Shown: positions 20,216-30,770, counted from the first letter of the stretch. The stretch: DNA of 64,000 nt from Isochrysis galbana (GCA_018136815.1 CM030933.1:7776284-7840283); one strand, 5' to 3'. Made by a program: numbers and translations. The notes: generated from the letters alone by a model not told the origin.

Positions 20216-20683
20216 GCCAGGCGCGATGCGGCAGGCCTACGGCTGCCTGCTGCCTGCTGGAGCCCCCGCGCTCCTTGGAGGCTCCGAGGCTCCTTCCTGG
20301 AGACCAGTTCAGGGGGCAGAGGAGGTTGGGTCTGGGCCCAGGCCTCCCGTGCGACTCCGCTCGTTGGCGCTCCTGAGCATCAATCAGGGGCCCCCATGCT
20401 GCACCTGTTTGCCTATCGACCAGGGGGGGAGGAGGGCTTGGAGCTTGGAGCGATGGGCTGGCCACGCCGGATCAGGACGCGCGATCCAGGCGAGCCTGTG
20501 GGGAGCGAGGAGAGTGGGTCAGTAGGTCAGCAGGGCAGTGTGCTCCTGCTCCTGGCAAGCCATAAGGCGTGCTAGGAGGGTGGGTGGTTCCTCCCCCACG
20601 GCACGGGAGGAGTGGAGAGAGGGGGGGGCTCGTCGCTCGTGCGCCTCCCTTGGCCCCTGGGCGAACCAAGCATAAACTTGGTT
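20216..20683 (-). mobile_element. Type B retroposon 5' module with compensated hairpin
   Basis: Minus strand begins AACCAAGTTTATGCTTGGTT (20683-20664). Relative to the common AACTAAG...CTTAGTT, one T-A pair is replaced by C-G, keeping the stem. The body then matches the other type B copies (GTCGATAGGCAAACAGG, GCAGGCGCGCC region) as far as about 20216. No 3' tail or TSD is seen. Confidence 0.75.
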
Positions 20684-21257
20684 TGAGCCGGTGCACACGT
20701 TTAAGGTTTAAGGGGTTTTTTTGACCTCGGGCGAGTTGCCGTTCGACCCGTAGTATATGAAGTGAGGGATATTGGGAATGTGAAGAAGAAGAACATGAAC
20801 ATGCACACGCCCTCAATCACTCACTGCAACGATTCTAACGTTGTCTTTCGTTCCTCTACCTTCCCCTTTCGGATGGCAGCCATTTGCGGGAAGAAAGGAC
20901 ATGGAAGCATAAGAGACGCGCGTCCGGTTATCATAGCATGATCAGTACCCAGTCTTTTGCACATGGCACGTGAACATATCGAAAGATCTGCAAGTGGTCG
21001 GTTGTGCACCGATCATCATTCTTCCGCAATGGCCTTAGCAGTACTGTCCGCCAAGCCAGAACTAGCGGCCGAAACGCTCGCAATAAGACCCCAATGCTTC
21101 ACAACCGCCAGAGACGCATCACCGCATGCATGCTCTTGGCAGCATCTTCAACCACGACTGGTCCTTCCTTCGACAGGAGCCCAACAAAGCACCATTGCTT
21201 CAAACTGCGCCTCTGAGCCGTATGCGCAACATAACATAAGCATCAAAGACCGCACAC
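20684..21257. other. Intergenic, nothing recognised
   Basis: Short frames only. It lies immediately downstream of the mL54 stop codon at 21258 and so includes that gene's 3' UTR. Confidence 0.5.
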
Positions 21258-21938
21258 CTATTTCTTCGCTCGCAAGGCATTGTGCTGCTTTATCCTTGCC
21301 TTAGCGTAGCCGCGAAGTAGCCAGCGGGCTTCGTCATGTGTTAGTGAGTCTGGTCCATGAGCCTCTGCTTTGGCCTGTGGACAAAATGGAGAAAAGTACA
21401 GGGAGATCCGGACGGCGTGAGACGGGGAGACGGTCAGGCACCGGAGCATGGTGATGGAACGTCTACAGACGACTGAGAGGCTTGCATTGCCGAACCCGAC
21501 CCTGACACGCATGAGCAGCAGCGGTCTCCCTCTGGGTGCAGCAGATGGGAGGGTAGCACGTACCACCAGTTCGTCGTACCCAGGTTTTGGAATGTGGCTG
21601 AAAGAGGAGCGTGCGCGACGGGTTAAAGTGAGCGGTCAATGCAGCGCAGCAAATGCCGGCCATGAGTCGCCTCGGCTCACGCCTGCGGGGTGCGCGCCGT
21701 GGGCCAGAGAGGGCTGCATGGAGTGCAGGGCTTCACACATGGTCCACAGCCAGTCGGGGTACTCCTCGTCTGGCTTAATGGTTGGGTCCTCGCCGTCCTT
21801 GAGGATGTTGCAGCCGCGCACGACGTTGGACGCGCCGGGTGCGCTCACCGGCGCTGCGCTCTCCACCGGCTTCGCCTTCTTCGCCAGGCCGCGCGAGAGG
21901 GCGACCAGCCGGCGCGGCGCGAGCCGAGAGGCCAGCAT
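21258..21938 (-). CDS. MRPL54: Mitochondrial large-subunit ribosomal protein mL54
   Basis: Two exons, 21938-21681 and 21374-21258, joined in phase 0 (GGC|GTGAGC donor, TCCACAG acceptor), giving about 124 residues. The N-terminus (MLASRLAPRRLVALSRGLAK) is a typical amphipathic mitochondrial targeting peptide. The diagnostic mL54 core follows: GCNILKDGEDPTIKPDEEYP then DWLWTM, with the conserved N-x-LKDG-D-P-x-KPD-EYPDWLW pattern. Exon 2 supplies the C-terminal helix (THDEARWLLRGYAKARIKQHN) seen in the family. The protein is part of the mitochondrial 54S/39S subunit. It is divergently arranged with the TBCC gene, start codons 153 bp apart, so they may share a promoter. Confidence 0.92.
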
Positions 21939-22091
21939 CGCGGCGCGAGGGCGGCGATTTTTGTTTTAAAGGTGTCTTTCTAAGTGAGAAGAGTGGGGGG
22001 GGGGGTGGGGGGGTGGGGGAGAGAGCGGAGAGAAGAGACAGAGGGAGGGAGATCGGCGGCGCCGCCCAGGTCAACAGCGGGGCCGTTGGCG

Positions 22092-23135
22092 ATGTCCGAC
22101 ACCGACGCCGAGCGCACCGCTGCCGCACGGCGGGCAATGGACGAGCGGATGGCGGCGCGGGCGAGGGAGGTGGAGGAGCGGCGCGCCGCGCGCCTCGAGG
22201 CGGCTGAGCACTCGGGAGCCCGCGCCGTCCCTCAGTTTGAGGCAGAGTTTGGCGTGGCGCACGCCGAGGCGGTCGCAGAATGCGAACAGCTCTCTGCGCT
22301 CTCAGCAGCGGACGCGGAGAAGCTGGAGGCGTGCGCCGGGATGATGAGCGCGCTTCACGCAATGATTGCTAAGGTCGCCACTATCCTGCCCACTGCCATA
22401 CTCGAGTCCTCTACGCGAAAAGTTGAAGAGCTTGAGGGCAGGCTCAAGGCGCAGCGCGAGCGGCTCGCCCCCAAGAAGAAGTTTGCATTCCGCAATCGGT
22501 CCAAGGTAGGCGGCGCGCCTGGGGCCGATATCGCGGCCGCGGCGGCTGCAGCCTCGGCAGCGCCGACTGCGGTGACTAGGGACGCCACGACGGATCGGCA
22601 TATCGATGGGTTCACTGCTGGGCTTGCCAACATGGCAGGGCTCCGCGAAGCTGTCGATACGCAGCTCACGCGCCCAGCTGGTGAGGACGCTTCCACAAAC
22701 TTTTGCCTTGATGAGCTCAAAAGATGCGAAGTGCGCCTGCTATCTTCCTGCCGTGCTCTATACCTGCGCAAGCTCGAGGGCTGCACTGTTCTTGCAGTGC
22801 CTGTAGCGGGCGCAATCTACGTTACCGATTGTCTCGATTGCACACTCGTCATCGCATGCCGGCAACTGCGAATGCACACGTCGCGCAACTGCACCATCTA
22901 TCTTCATGCAGCCTCGAACCCCATCATCGAGAATTGTGATGGCTTCCGCTTTGCACCCTACCCGTCTCTGCCTCCAGCTCTGCGAGGCGCGCTCAGCGCA
23001 GCTGGACTACAAGCCGATGCCAACTTGTGGGACAAGGTGGACGACTTCAACTGGATCAAAACGCAGCAAAGCCCGCACTGGTGCATAGTGTCAGATGAAG
23101 AGAGGCGTGGTGACTTCGACTGGACGGTTCAGTGA
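22092..23135 (+). CDS. TBCC: Tubulin-folding cofactor C
   Basis: Single-exon frame of 347 residues from ATG 22092 (MSDTDAERT); an in-frame upstream ATG at 21984 would add a low-complexity leader and is less likely. Residues 1-125 are a charged spectrin-like helical domain (ARAREVEERRAARLEAAEH...STRKVEELEGRLKAQRERL). Then comes the short conserved KKKFAFRNRSKV linker. The C-terminal beta-helix TBCC/CARP domain has DCLDCTLVIACRQLRMHTSRN, YLHAASNPIIENCDGFRFAPY and the terminal VDDFNWIKTQQSPHW typical of cofactor C. The catalytic arginine finger is R in CRQLRMH by analogy. TBCC acts with TBCD and TBCE as a GTPase activator releasing native tubulin dimers in the cytosol. Confidence 0.95.
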   Translation: MSDTDAERTAAARRAMDERMAARAREVEERRAARLEAAEHSGARAVPQFEAEFGVAHAEAVAECEQLSALSAADAEKLEACAGMMSALHAMIAKVATILPTAILESSTRKVEELEGRLKAQRERLAPKKKFAFRNRSKVGGAPGADIAAAAAAASAAPTAVTRDATTDRHIDGFTAGLANMAGLREAVDTQLTRPAGEDASTNFCLDELKRCEVRLLSSCRALYLRKLEGCTVLAVPVAGAIYVTDCLDCTLVIACRQLRMHTSRNCTIYLHAASNPIIENCDGFRFAPYPSLPPALRGALSAAGLQADANLWDKVDDFNWIKTQQSPHWCIVSDEERRGDFDWTVQ

Positions 23136-25374
23136 TTGAGGGGGGCCACCCGCTTCTCTGGGTTCTCGTTTGTCTGGCGGCGGGCCCTCTCGTGTGGAGT
23201 ATGACGGGGTACCTACAATCAAAGAGCCATCAGTCCAGAATACTGCGTTAAGCCATTCCTTTGTTTCAGCAAGAGACCGAGGTCTTCCTCTACTGGTGTG
23301 TGCGATGCCACACTGCTTTCAAGTGACCTCGAAGGAAGTGCTTGCTGCTCGAAAGTAGGTGCGAGCTGCCAGCCGTTGTGCGCTTTGTTGTACATGCTTG
23401 TGGTTGTGGCTTTGGCTGGTGGCTGCGCCGGCAGTGTGTACCCATCCGCGTATGCATGGGGACTATGGACTATCATTGCAAGCGTCCGATAGCGCACGAC
23501 GCCGATTTTCAACGCCTACCCCGACTACTTCCTCTTCTCTGGCTCCTACAACTTCACTCGCACACCTCGATTGGGCAGCGCGAGAGCGGCTGCAATTCAA
23601 TCAACGTTGCAACGGCTCTATGCTGGCGGTGCTGTGCGCTTATACTTTTAAGTTATCGCTTAAGTGGAACCCAGCCAAACTAAAGCTCGAGCTTAGATTA
23701 CACTCTCTCACTCTCAACTAGCATTGACCAATAACGTTGCGGGTAGGGGGAGTCCGTCCCAGCGCCCTGAGAGGGCCGGCCGGTTTCCCCCTTAAGACTG
23801 TGAATATATTAGCCTAATATCTAGATAATAGGCAATGTTGAGGCTATTAGGATTATCATCATAGATAGTAATAGCTCTTGAGCACTATTACTATCTATGA
23901 TATTAGTTGAGGGCCTCAAATATATTAATACCATAGATAATGGATAATGGATAATGGCGGCGTCCAACCGTGCTTGCCATCGGACCAATAAGTATTGCGG
24001 CTCCCCTTGCCCCTTGCCCCTTGGACGAGCCCTAGCCGCTTGGCCACGATATGGTCCACCTCATGGAGGAGATCCTCGCTCGGCACCACGCTTCTTGCTC
24101 GGCATCGGGCTGTACTCTGTGTTGCCGTCGGCCGTCGGCTGTCGAGTTGTCGGGCCAAGGGGGGGGAACGGAAAAAAAGGCGGTGGAGATGGAGATGGAG
24201 AAGAGTGGTCTCTTTTATACATATAAATATTGAACAGACAAAGTGTAGGCGGGAAGAAAGGGAGGAGGAGCAGGAACAAGAGAATAAAAGAAGAAGGAAG
24301 AAGGAAAGAACTGTAGAGTGTGGAAGTGTGGAACGTGGAACGCGGCTGAACGACCGACCGACCGAACCGACATCTAGCTACACACATAGATAGACACATC
24401 AAAAGACACCTACCTACAAAGTGCAAAATGTGTTGTATTCATTATATTGTATATTGTAGTAGTATTAGTATCGGTATCGGGCGCCGCGACTTTTTTGATA
24501 CCCCCTATTATCTGCATAATACTGATAATAAGAATAATAGGTTGAGGAAGGACGCTATTACTATCTATGATATTAGCTGCCGGCACTATTACTATCTATG
24601 ATGATAGCTGAAGTGGACTATTAGGGTCTAACATCATAGCTCTGAATCAAACCTATTCACAGTCTTATTCCCCCTCTCGCCCCCCGGAATCCCCCGATGG
24701 TCCGTTTCGGCCGAAGGCCCGTCTCAGCCGCCCTCTCCCCTGCCGTCCCCTTTCGGCATTCCCCGAGAAGCACTGCCCCGACGCCGCCGGGGGAGGCCCC
24801 TCTGCTTTCCAGACACAGCCCCCGGGTCCCCCCTCCTTGTTTCTTACCCACCCCGCCCTGTTTACTCCCTTGAATGTTTCCGCGCCCCCCTCACGTATAG
24901 TCTTACCCCTTTCCCCGCCACGCTTTCCGCCCCCTTGTCCGACGCCTGCGAGCCCCAGTCCTGTGATGCTTCCGTCTGCCGCCCCCAGTCATGTGTTGTG
25001 CCTCCGGTCGGTCCGCCGGCGGCTGTGCAGTGGCTGCAGCTGCTGGGCAGCTGGAGTCGAGCGAGGAGGCGGAGAAGGAGGAGTTGCTCTCGTTGGCGTG
25101 CTCGCTGCTGGACAAGCGTGTTCTCCTCCTCTTCCTGCTCCTCTTGAGCAAGGCGCAAGGCCAGAGAGCAGGAGAGCGCGAGGAGGTCATGGATGCCCGT
25201 GCGGATGCGCGCATGCGCGCGCCGAGGAGAGCGTCGCGCCACGCCGCCAAAGAGTACATTCTTCGCGAATGCGAATGGCGAATGGCCACTCACTACTCAC
25301 TACACGGCGGAGATTAATAGTGCCTTCATCAAACTACTACTAGCAGAAGTTCCCCTCGCCGCCGCGCCTCGGCG
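23136..25374. other. Intergenic region with cruciform-forming repeats
   Basis: No convincing gene. Two repeat patches stand out: 23855-23905 contains TCATAGATAGTAATAG and its complement CTATTACTATCTATGA separated by 7 nt. 24545-24605 has two further CTATTACTATCTATGA copies in direct order. GA-rich DNA lies at 24240-24310. Open frames at 24850-25340 are hydrophobic/basic but show no recognisable domain. Confidence 0.5.
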
Positions 25375-25760
25375 GATGGGTGATTTCGACGAGGGTTCGG
25401 GGCGCGGCCTGCCCGATTGGCGTAACCATTGGGGTGGGACTTGTGACTTGTGTATTTGTATTTGGTATCTGGTGGGGTCCCCCATCCGGATGGATAGTCG
25501 AAAACGGGCACGCAGCGCGCCCGCCATCGGTTCGAAGTTGGGCTCTCCGGGCCTCCCTCGGCGACGGCTCAACATTATTCAATGGGCTCGCCGGATGGGT
25601 GATTTCGACGAGGGTTCGGGGCGCGGCCTGCCCAATTGGCGTGACCATCCGGGTGGGACCTGTGTATTTGGTATCTGGTGGGGTCCCCCATCCGGATGGA
25701 TCGTCGAAAACGGGCACGCAGCGCGCCCGGTCTAGACTTGAAGTTGAGTTTTTCAAGCTT
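25375..25760 (+). repeat. Two tandem ~215-bp monomers
   Basis: Units begin GGATGGGTGATTTCGACGAG at 25374 and 25592 and each contain GGTCCCCCATCCGGATGGAT, a perfect CCATCCGGATGG palindrome, followed by CGTCGAAAACGGGCACGC. Related single units are at 50838-51000 and around the hAT at 6683-8345. They stand upstream (plus-strand sense) of TTTTGTTGTGGGGG DNA and a retroposon end, resembling promoter monomers of retroelements. That role is inference. Confidence 0.75.
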
Positions 25761-25799
25761 TTGCGATTTCAGTGTCTTTTATCTTTTTTTGATTACGTT

Positions 25800-25943
25800 T
25801 TGTTGTGGGGGCGCCCAAAGGGACGCGGTCGCTTCGCCATTGATTGCTCCATGAGGACTGGTGGGGGCCCCTCGGCGGGGGGCCCGAAGGAGAGGGGAGT
25901 CGCCGCGGCGCGCTCCATCGCGACCAAGTATAAACTTAGTTGA
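25800..25943 (-). mobile_element. Hairpin-capped retroposon 5' end (type A)
   Basis: Minus strand: ACTAAGT-TTAT-ACTTGGT hairpin (25941-25924) with one T.G pair, then CGCG and ATGGAGCGCGCCGCG. The peptide starts MERAAATPLSFGPPAEGPPP, then MEQSMAKRPRP, before the copy ends near 25810. This is a 5'-end fragment only. Confidence 0.75.
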
Positions 25944-26443
25944 CGGCAGCGTCGACAAGGACCGGTGCAGTGAAAGCGGGCAATCCGTGCGCAATCTGAT
26001 CGGTAGTAAAAATGCGCTCTTTATCTTTATTGTAGCTCAACTAAACCATTCATTACTTACGTTGGAACTCCACTGCGGTCCCTCGTCCTAAAGCTATTGG
26101 TGCAGAGCGAGCATGAGTTCCAAGACCATCCCCCCAACACACCCTGCTCCTTAATGGAGAAGAATGCCGGTGTCTCGCTCTTACACTCGTGCAAACCGCA
26201 GCGCGGCCACTCGCAGAGCAGAACATACAAAAGAACCGGTGTCCATGCCTAATCTCTAACATGGATTTGGGTGGAGCCTGCGTGAGAGCCCCCACGCGCG
26301 AAAGAGGTTGCACACTGTTGATCGACTGAGCGTGACGGAGTGGAGTAGAATCACATCCAAGCTCGTCGTCCTCTTGATCTACAAGGTTGAAAGGCATTGA
26401 ACAAGGTTGGAGGGCATCACAAGGAACCTAAGGCAAGGCCTCC
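25944..26443. other. Intergenic, nothing recognised
   Basis: Short frames only. It includes the 3' flank of the gene ending at 26444. Confidence 0.45.
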
Positions 26444-27300
26444 TCAAAAGTAATCGGTGCCAAAGAGCTGCTTGTCGAACTCCTTCTTCGCTGTGGCCCG
26501 GCGGACGGGGCGAACGGAGGGCTCGCCATTCTCTGTCCCCACGGTGACAACAGGCCTTTCAAGTCGTGTAGCGTAAGGTGGTTCAATGACAGCCCGTTGC
26601 GCAGGCGTCATAGATGCAACTCCCTGAAGAAAACACGAGCCGGGGCGTGCAAGTAAGCCCTCACGAGGCTCCCATATCGTGGGCCGTGAAGCTGACGAAG
26701 CGTGAGGGAAGGGGGCCGGGACAGCATGACTCAGGCNNNNNNNNNNNNNNNNNNNNNNNNNNNNNNNNNNNNNNNNNNNNNNNNNNNNNNNNNNNNNNNN
26801 NNNNNNNNNNNNNNNNNNNNNNNNNNNNNNNNNNNNTCTGTGATGCGTGAGAGGACGCTTGGTCGGTCCTGCATGTAGAGCTTGCCCGCTGTTCGGCGCA
26901 CTTGCGCCATGGGATTCGTTTCAGCGTAGTCGACCGCCATGATGTATTCCATGCAGAGGTAGGCGAGGGCGGCCTGCTCTCCAATGTATCTGGTCTTTGG
27001 GACTGGGATCTTGTCGTACTCGTCGGAGTAGTCGCCGACGAGCATGAGGGTTGCCTTGCACCAACGGCCCATGTATGGCTCGATGAGTGCCCACATCGAC
27101 GGGTAGCGTTCCTTGGCCAGATCCACGCGGAAGTCTCCACATCCACGGCCCATGCCAGAGGCTGTGACGAGCAGCATCGCCAGGATGGCGCCGCCCATGC
27201 CCTCCTCCATGTGTTCGCAGAACCTGAAGGCTGGGGTGCGGATCTCCTCGTAGGTGCGCTGACCAAGTCGCTTGGCGATGTAGACAAAGTACTGGCCCAT
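26444..27300 (-). CDS. Unrecognised-function protein of the MGQYF type, split by an assembly gap
   Basis: Starts at ATG 27300 with MGQYFVYIAKRLGQRTYEEI. It continues through GMGGAILAMLLVTASGMGRGCGDFR and GRWCKATLMLVGDYSDEYDKI to 26837, where 100 N begin. The combination MGQYF, GG-DFR and GRW...LVGDY recalls a widespread uncharacterised eukaryotic family, recognised by eye only. After the gap, a possible mini-exon (CTTCACGGCCCACGATATG, near 26690-26664) precedes a clear last exon 26623-26444. That exon has acceptor TTTTCTTCAG and reads MTPAQRAVIEPPYATRLE, then a stop after KEFDKQLFGTDYF. I infer one gene because strand and spacing agree. The joined frame cannot be proved across the gap. Confidence 0.55.
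26737..26836. other. Assembly gap (100 N)
   Basis: Exactly 100 unknown bases, probably a placeholder of unknown true length. It interrupts the MGQYF-type gene. Confidence 0.99.
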
Positions 27301-27374
27301 GTCGAAAGGAGCGAGGAGGGTTGTGGAGGAGGAAGAGGAGAGTGAAGCGGAGGGGAGGACCCCGGAGTTTCGCC

Positions 27375-27746
27375 AGATGCGTGTGGATCGGTCCCCCCTG
27401 CGGGGGCGCCGTGCGTGTGCATGGAAGTTTCCGCACGCCGTCATGGATGCGCATAAGAGTTTCGGCAGGCGCACGCCGTGCGCAAGATGAGTTGCAATCA
27501 CATGTCGCCAGATGCGCATCGGCCCCCCCCCGCGGGGCGCCGTGCGTGTGCATGGAAGTTTCCGCGCGCCGTCACGGATGCGCACAAAGGGTTTCGGCAG
27601 GCGCACGCCGTGCGCAAGATGAATTGCAATCACATGTCGCCCCAGATGCGCATCGCCCCCCCCCCCTGCGTGGGGCGCCGTGCGTGTGCATGGAAGTTTC
27701 CGCACGCCGTCCAAAAGGGTTTCGGCAGGCGCCGTGCGCATGATGA
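27375..27746. repeat. Tandem 135-bp hairpin units
   Basis: Almost three units starting GATGCG at 27375, 27511 and 27645. Each has a CCCCGCGGGGCGCCGTGCG segment, GGAAGTTTCCGCACGCCGTC, GGTTTCGGCAGGCGCACGCC and TTGCAATCACATGTCGCC. They are cousins of the promoter module at 1-340 and 46070-46400. The third unit is cut at 27746, where an LTR begins. Confidence 0.8.
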
Positions 27747-29616
27747 TGTCGCATTCATCTTAGATGATGCGATTTCCAGGCTCTTGTTTCCAGGTCCTTC
27801 GCCGTGCGGCCACACGGTGAAGCTCAGGTACATCTAGGTTGGTAGGGTTCGTCCCTAGCGACCTAGAATTCGGGTTCTCGTTTCGTTCCTTCTAGCCTGT
27901 TTGTCAGGTCTAGATTCCAGGTTTCCTCCTTTCGGGTAATCTTGACTCAAAGGAGCCAGGTCGCCTGTCACTCGCTGCGCGCTTGTCTCAGGCTCTCGGG
28001 GTGCCTTCAGGATGCTTATTTAGCTTCTTGCAAGGCTTGTCGTTTCTTGTTGGGTTCCGGTTCTTTCTTGGGGCTTGCTAACTTTCGTTGTCGTCCAGGC
28101 CTGTTCTTCGTAGGTTCTGCTTGGCCTGGTTAGGGTTTCGTTGCCTTCCCGCGTTTGGCGTTCGCGTTGGCGTTCGGAAATTTCCTCTCACATTCCCTAG
28201 GTCCGCTACCCTTGGCTTGTAGGTCCTTGCTTCTTTCTTCTCGGTCAAGGTTTTTGGCGAGCGAGTCGGTTGCTCTATCCGCTCGAGATTTGAGGTTTAA
28301 TTTGCCATCTCCCCTTGGAGATCGGTGTAGGTTCGCTTCTTAGGTGAGGGAATCTTTCCCCTTGATGCAAGTTACATGCAAGCCCTTGGCCCCTTTGGTG
28401 TTTCTTCCCCTTGGTTGCTACTCAGGGTTGTTCGTTAGAAGCGTCTAGAAGGTTCACGCTCAACGGCAAGATTTATTCGGTCGTGAAGCCAACAACTAAG
28501 TTTATACTTGGTTCGCCCATGGGGGGGCACGAGCCCCCCTCTCTCTCCACTCCTCCCCTGCCGTGGGGGAGGAACCACCCATCCTCCTGGCATGCCTGAT
28601 GGCTTGCCAGGAGGCCACTGCCCTGCTGACCCACTCTCCCACTGACAGGCACGCCTGGATCGCTCGTTCTGGCCCCTCGTGGCCAGCCCATCGCTCCAAC
28701 CCCCCCTCCCCCCCTGTTCGACAGGCAGACAGGTGCAGACTGGGGGCCCCAGAGGCTCAGGAACGCCAGCGAGGGAGAGGCAGGGGAGGCCAGGGCCCAG
28801 CCCCAGCCTCCTCTGCCCCCTGAGCTGGCCTCCAGGAGCCTCCAGGGGTCGCCAGCAAGCAGCTGCAGGCCTGGCGCAGGCACGCCATCGCGCGTGCCGC
28901 AGGAGAGAGGAGAGGGAGCGCGGAGAAGGGGGTGGGCGGAGCGAGAGCTCCGCCCACCGAAAAATATGTAAGTCCCGCACCTGTTTACAGGAGAAGTCGG
29001 GACTTAGGACGCCGCCAGCCCGGTAGGCATAGGAGGAGAAGGGGAGAACGGATCACCGGGGGGGGGCGCGGGCCACCGACCATATCTAAGCCCTTTTCCC
29101 CTATCCCCCTAGTAGTGCACGGGGGGAGTCGCCTGATGGCGGGGGGGAAAGGGCCGGCGGATTGGGGGTGTAGAAAGTTTTGCTGCGTGAGTAGAAAGTA
29201 GAGGGTCCACGGCCGCGTGTGCGGTGAGACTATTAAGAAGTTGAACTTATTCGGTCGTGAAGACATCTCGTTGCGATCTGTATCCAAAGTGATCGCCGTG
29301 GTCGCGCGACATGACGCTCCCCTTCGGACTCTCCGCTACGTGGGAAGTTACAACGGAGACACGCTCCGGCCGTCGCTGCGGAGTCTCTCTCTCTCTCGCT
29401 CTCTCTCTCCGTCTCTCGCGACGTGTTTGAGTTATCGGTGATTTGGGGTCGCGGTTGCTTGATAATTTGCTTGGTTTGGGTGAATGATTCCGGTGTGTTC
29501 GTGGGTCGGTGTATCCTGTTGTTCTCAGCTTCGTTGTCCGTCGTTGTTCGCTGCGTCGCTGCACTCTAGCAGCCTAGGCTCCCTCCCTGAGGGAAGAGTT
29601 CTTTGTAGGTCTAACA
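27747..29616 (+). mobile_element. Gypsy LTR (plus orientation) interrupted by a retroposon
   Basis: Starts TGTCGCATTCATC (27747) and ends GGTCTAACA (29616), the same termini as the LTR at 51504-52598 read on the opposite strand. Removing the inserted retroposon (28489-29246) and one 16-bp TSD leaves 1096 bp, against 1095 bp for the other LTR, which confirms both structures. Downstream (30515-30590) is the same leader sequence that follows the other LTR, so this is probably a 5' LTR of a rearranged second gypsy copy. Confidence 0.85.
28489..29246 (+). mobile_element. Hairpin-capped retroposon inside the LTR, 16-bp TSD
   Basis: A 758-bp insertion flanked by TTATTCGGTCGTGAAG at 28473-28488 and 29247-29262. 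The 5' end has AACTAAGTTTATACTTGGTT at 28494-28513 (one T.G pair in the stem) and ATG 28519. The 3' end is GGTGAGACTATTAAGAAGTTGAAC, a diverged form of the family tail. The interior includes a GGTGGGCGGAGC/GCTCCGCCCACC inverted repeat at about 28930-28960. No RT: non-autonomous, likely moved by LINE proteins. Confidence 0.9.
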
Positions 29617-29626
29617 ATCTCTTAAA

Positions 29627-30498
29627 TTAAATTAAAATTAAAATGTTATATCCTAGCCAACCCCACTAGCTAATTGGACACAACTTTTCAGCCCCGGACT
29701 CCCGCCATGCCTGGCGAGCCAGGTGTCCGAGTGGTACCGGGGGGGGGGCATTGCCCCCTCCCCTCGGTATTTGTCCTCCCCCCAGTGCAAGCACCGACCC
29801 TACGCACCCCAGCACACCCTCTCCTCGAGGCCACGCTGGGGGAAAACCCCTTTCGGGTAAAACAACGCAGGGGGGGGGGGCACTCGTGAGTTTAGGGGCC
29901 TAGAGCGCTAATCTCCCTCGCCCGAGCGAGTGGCCGCGGCGAGCCGCGGCCCTTCCCTCCTGGCTCTGGCGCCCCCGTCTTCTCTTACCCAAACGGGGCG
30001 AGAAGACACGTAAACGCCGGAGGGGAGAGCTGCCGCTCCCCCCTCCCCTCCCTCTTCCCTTTTCCTCCTCTCTTCCCTGCGGCGGGGGCCCATGGCGCGC
30101 GCCTGCGGCCCCTCGCTCAGGTCCCCAGATGGCCTGCAGGGCCTGGGAGCACAGCTCAGGGGGCAGGTGAGGCTGGGGCATGGCCCTGGCCCCTCCTGCC
30201 TCTCCCTCGCTGGCGCTCCGAGCCCCTGCGGGTCGACTGGAGCTGGCTGGGGGGTCCTGAACAGGGGGGCCCAGGGGGAGGAGGGGCTGGTCAGAGGAAT
30301 GGGCAGGCCACGACGGGCCAGGGCGGGCGAGTCAGGCGGGCCTGTGGGGAGAGGAATGGGTCAGCATGGCTGTGTGCTCATGGCAAGCCATCAGGCGTGC
30401 CAGGAGAGTGGGTGGATCCTCCCCCATGGCAGGGGAGGAGTGGAGAGAGGGGGGGGCTCGTGCCCCCCCATGGGCGAACTAAGTATAAACTTAGTTGG
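29627..30498 (-). mobile_element. Hairpin-capped retroposon (B+D), 16-bp TSD
   Basis: An 872-bp element flanked by CTAACAATCTCTTAAA at 29611-29626 and 30499-30514. On the minus strand it starts CC then AACTAAGTTTATACTTAGTT (30496-30477), ATG 30471, runs through the B body and D half, and ends GGCTAGGATATAACATTTTA...TTTAA at 29627. It is near-identical to 46511-47383 (873 bp), so both are recent copies. It landed exactly across the LTR end. Confidence 0.9.
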
Positions 30499-30514
30499 CT
30501 AACAATCTCTTAAA

Positions 30515-30770
30515 ACCCAACACACTAGGGCCGCTAGGAGCGCCTCGCCGCCCCACAGCCCTTCGTTCGCCGTTCGTCCCCCGTAGAGTCTTCCTCGCCA
30601 TGGCAAGCGCCGACGCGCCTTTCGTTGCCGTCGAAAATCCTCGAATGCACGCGGAAGCCTCCGCCTTAGTCGGGGGGTTGCGACCGCGGCAGTTTGTGCA
30701 GCCGTGGCAGCACGGCACGGGCCATCAAAAAGCAACTGGCCTGTACCTGACGGCTTCACTCCCGCCCCGG
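30515..30770 (+). pseudogene. Gypsy leader fused to methyltransferase-domain fragment
   Basis: 30515-30582 is the post-LTR leader (CACTAGGGCCGCTAGGAGCG). At about 30584 it jumps to gypsy coding DNA reading VFLAMASADAPFVAVENPRM and on to RPRQFVQPWQHGTGHQKATG, equal to polyprotein residues about 180-236 (motif ENP included). At about 30770 it jumps again into the acidic-gene module. Two deletion or template-switch junctions lie in 190 bp. The catalytic PPC motif is not included. Confidence 0.8.

Noticed and set aside
27375-27746. CRISPR-like array of regular repeats
   Set aside because: The 135-bp units are homologous throughout with no unique spacers, and the context is eukaryotic.
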